Source: Pedobacter ginsengisoli
Lineage (GTDB): Bacteria; Bacteroidota; Bacteroidia; Sphingobacteriales; Sphingobacteriaceae
NCBI RefSeq assembly: GCF_030244015.1
Contig: NZ_JASSYX010000004.1
Location: forward strand, 248,001-312,000
Length of the DNA stretch: 64,000 nt
Reading direction: 5' to 3'
The notes beneath the pieces were generated by a model. That model saw nothing but the letters and a program-made list of their open reading frames with translations, was not told where the DNA came from and made no database searches. Shown piece by piece: positions 63,950-64,000 of the stretch (position 1 is its first letter; each line of letters starts with the position of its first letter). Position numbers and translations under genes: made by a program.

Positions 63950-64000
63950 ATGGAAAGAATAAAAAACAGCGATCTGCCGGAAGGCTTAATAGAAGCCATG
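63950..64000 (+). CDS. Carboxymuconolactone decarboxylase / AhpD-like protein, first 17 codons
   Basis: The window ends 17 codons into a gene that starts ATG at 63950 and reads MERIKNSDLPEGLIEAM. This resembles the start of AhpD-like CMD proteins, which are standard neighbours and targets of ECF41 sigma factors. The fragment alone is too short for certainty, and the call rests on the ECF41 context. Confidence 0.6.
   Translation, partial: MERIKNSDLPEGLIEAM

Noticed and set aside
1..64000. Insertion sequences, prophage or a plasmid origin
   Set aside because: No transposase, integrase, capsid or replication-initiator gene was seen on either strand, and gene order is that of a stable chromosome.

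Overview
The window looks like chromosomal DNA from a Bacteroidetes bacterium of the Sphingobacteriaceae type (Pedobacter-like). The basis is gene content and order: a SprA of about 2,390 residues between ruvA and gcvH-vanZ, an EnvC-like / DUF4292 / TPR / dut / flippase cluster, and an ECF sigma/FecR pair of the Bacteroidetes kind. Promoter-like sites follow the TTG-N19-21-TAnnTTTG pattern, and Shine-Dalgarno sequences are almost absent. Genus-level placement is inference. I see no rRNA, tRNA, CRISPR array, phage or insertion sequence.

Layout. 1-2,036: a truncated thrA on the minus strand, preceded by a Thr/Ile-rich leader peptide and attenuator. 2,109-5,357: rsgA, dtd, a GT-C glycosyltransferase and a MazG-like gene. 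5,410-6,409: HIT and greA (minus), with an intrinsic terminator inside the greA leader. 6,484-10,337: an M1 peptidase, an array of structured repeats, then a D-2-hydroxyacid dehydrogenase and rsmA (minus). 10,438-16,308: pdxA, then a fatty-acid operon (DUF177, rpmF, plsX, fabH, accB, accC) with a predicted three-way-junction RNA between rpmF and plsX. 16,399-23,611: tatC, rpiB, an M28 peptidase, a LutB-like protein, a fused alpha/beta E1 and a lipoprotein. 23,560-27,643: sprT-like, feoB, feoA, a tiny lipoprotein, vanZ and gcvH (minus). 27,646-48,786: a long minus-strand run: sprA, ruvA, maeB, a lytic transglycosylase, gatA, two tatA genes, an envC-like gene, DUF4292, TPR, dut, a flippase, acyP, a nitronate monooxygenase and an amidohydrolase. 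48,866-52,402: a WYL regulator, fecR/ECF sigma and dinB. 52,601-55,600: rluF, rlmN, comF. 55,971-59,656: a hybrid histidine kinase and glyA (minus). 59,749-64,000: dxs, a PagL-like gene, an ECF41 sigma factor and the first codons of its probable carboxymuconolactone-decarboxylase partner.

Most genes are housekeeping: translation quality control and rRNA modification (rsgA, dtd, rsmA, rluF, rlmN, gatA), lipid synthesis (plsX, fabH, accBC), envelope and export (tatA/tatC, sprA, envC-like, lytic transglycosylase, flippase) and central metabolism (maeB, E1, rpiB, glyA, gcvH, dxs).

The unusual material is non-coding. The strongest candidates are: (i) a GAGTACG heptamer array on an exact 11-nt register, folded into a 25-bp perfect palindrome, between the ECF sigma gene and dinB; (ii) two tandem elements after comF that share a 15-nt motif and a hairpin with compensatory base changes; (iii) two inverted copies of a two-tier hairpin flanking a third hairpin at 8,397-8,619; (iv) the 73-nt three-way junction before plsX; (v) leader attenuators for greA and the threonine operon. 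All foldings were done by eye from the sequence.
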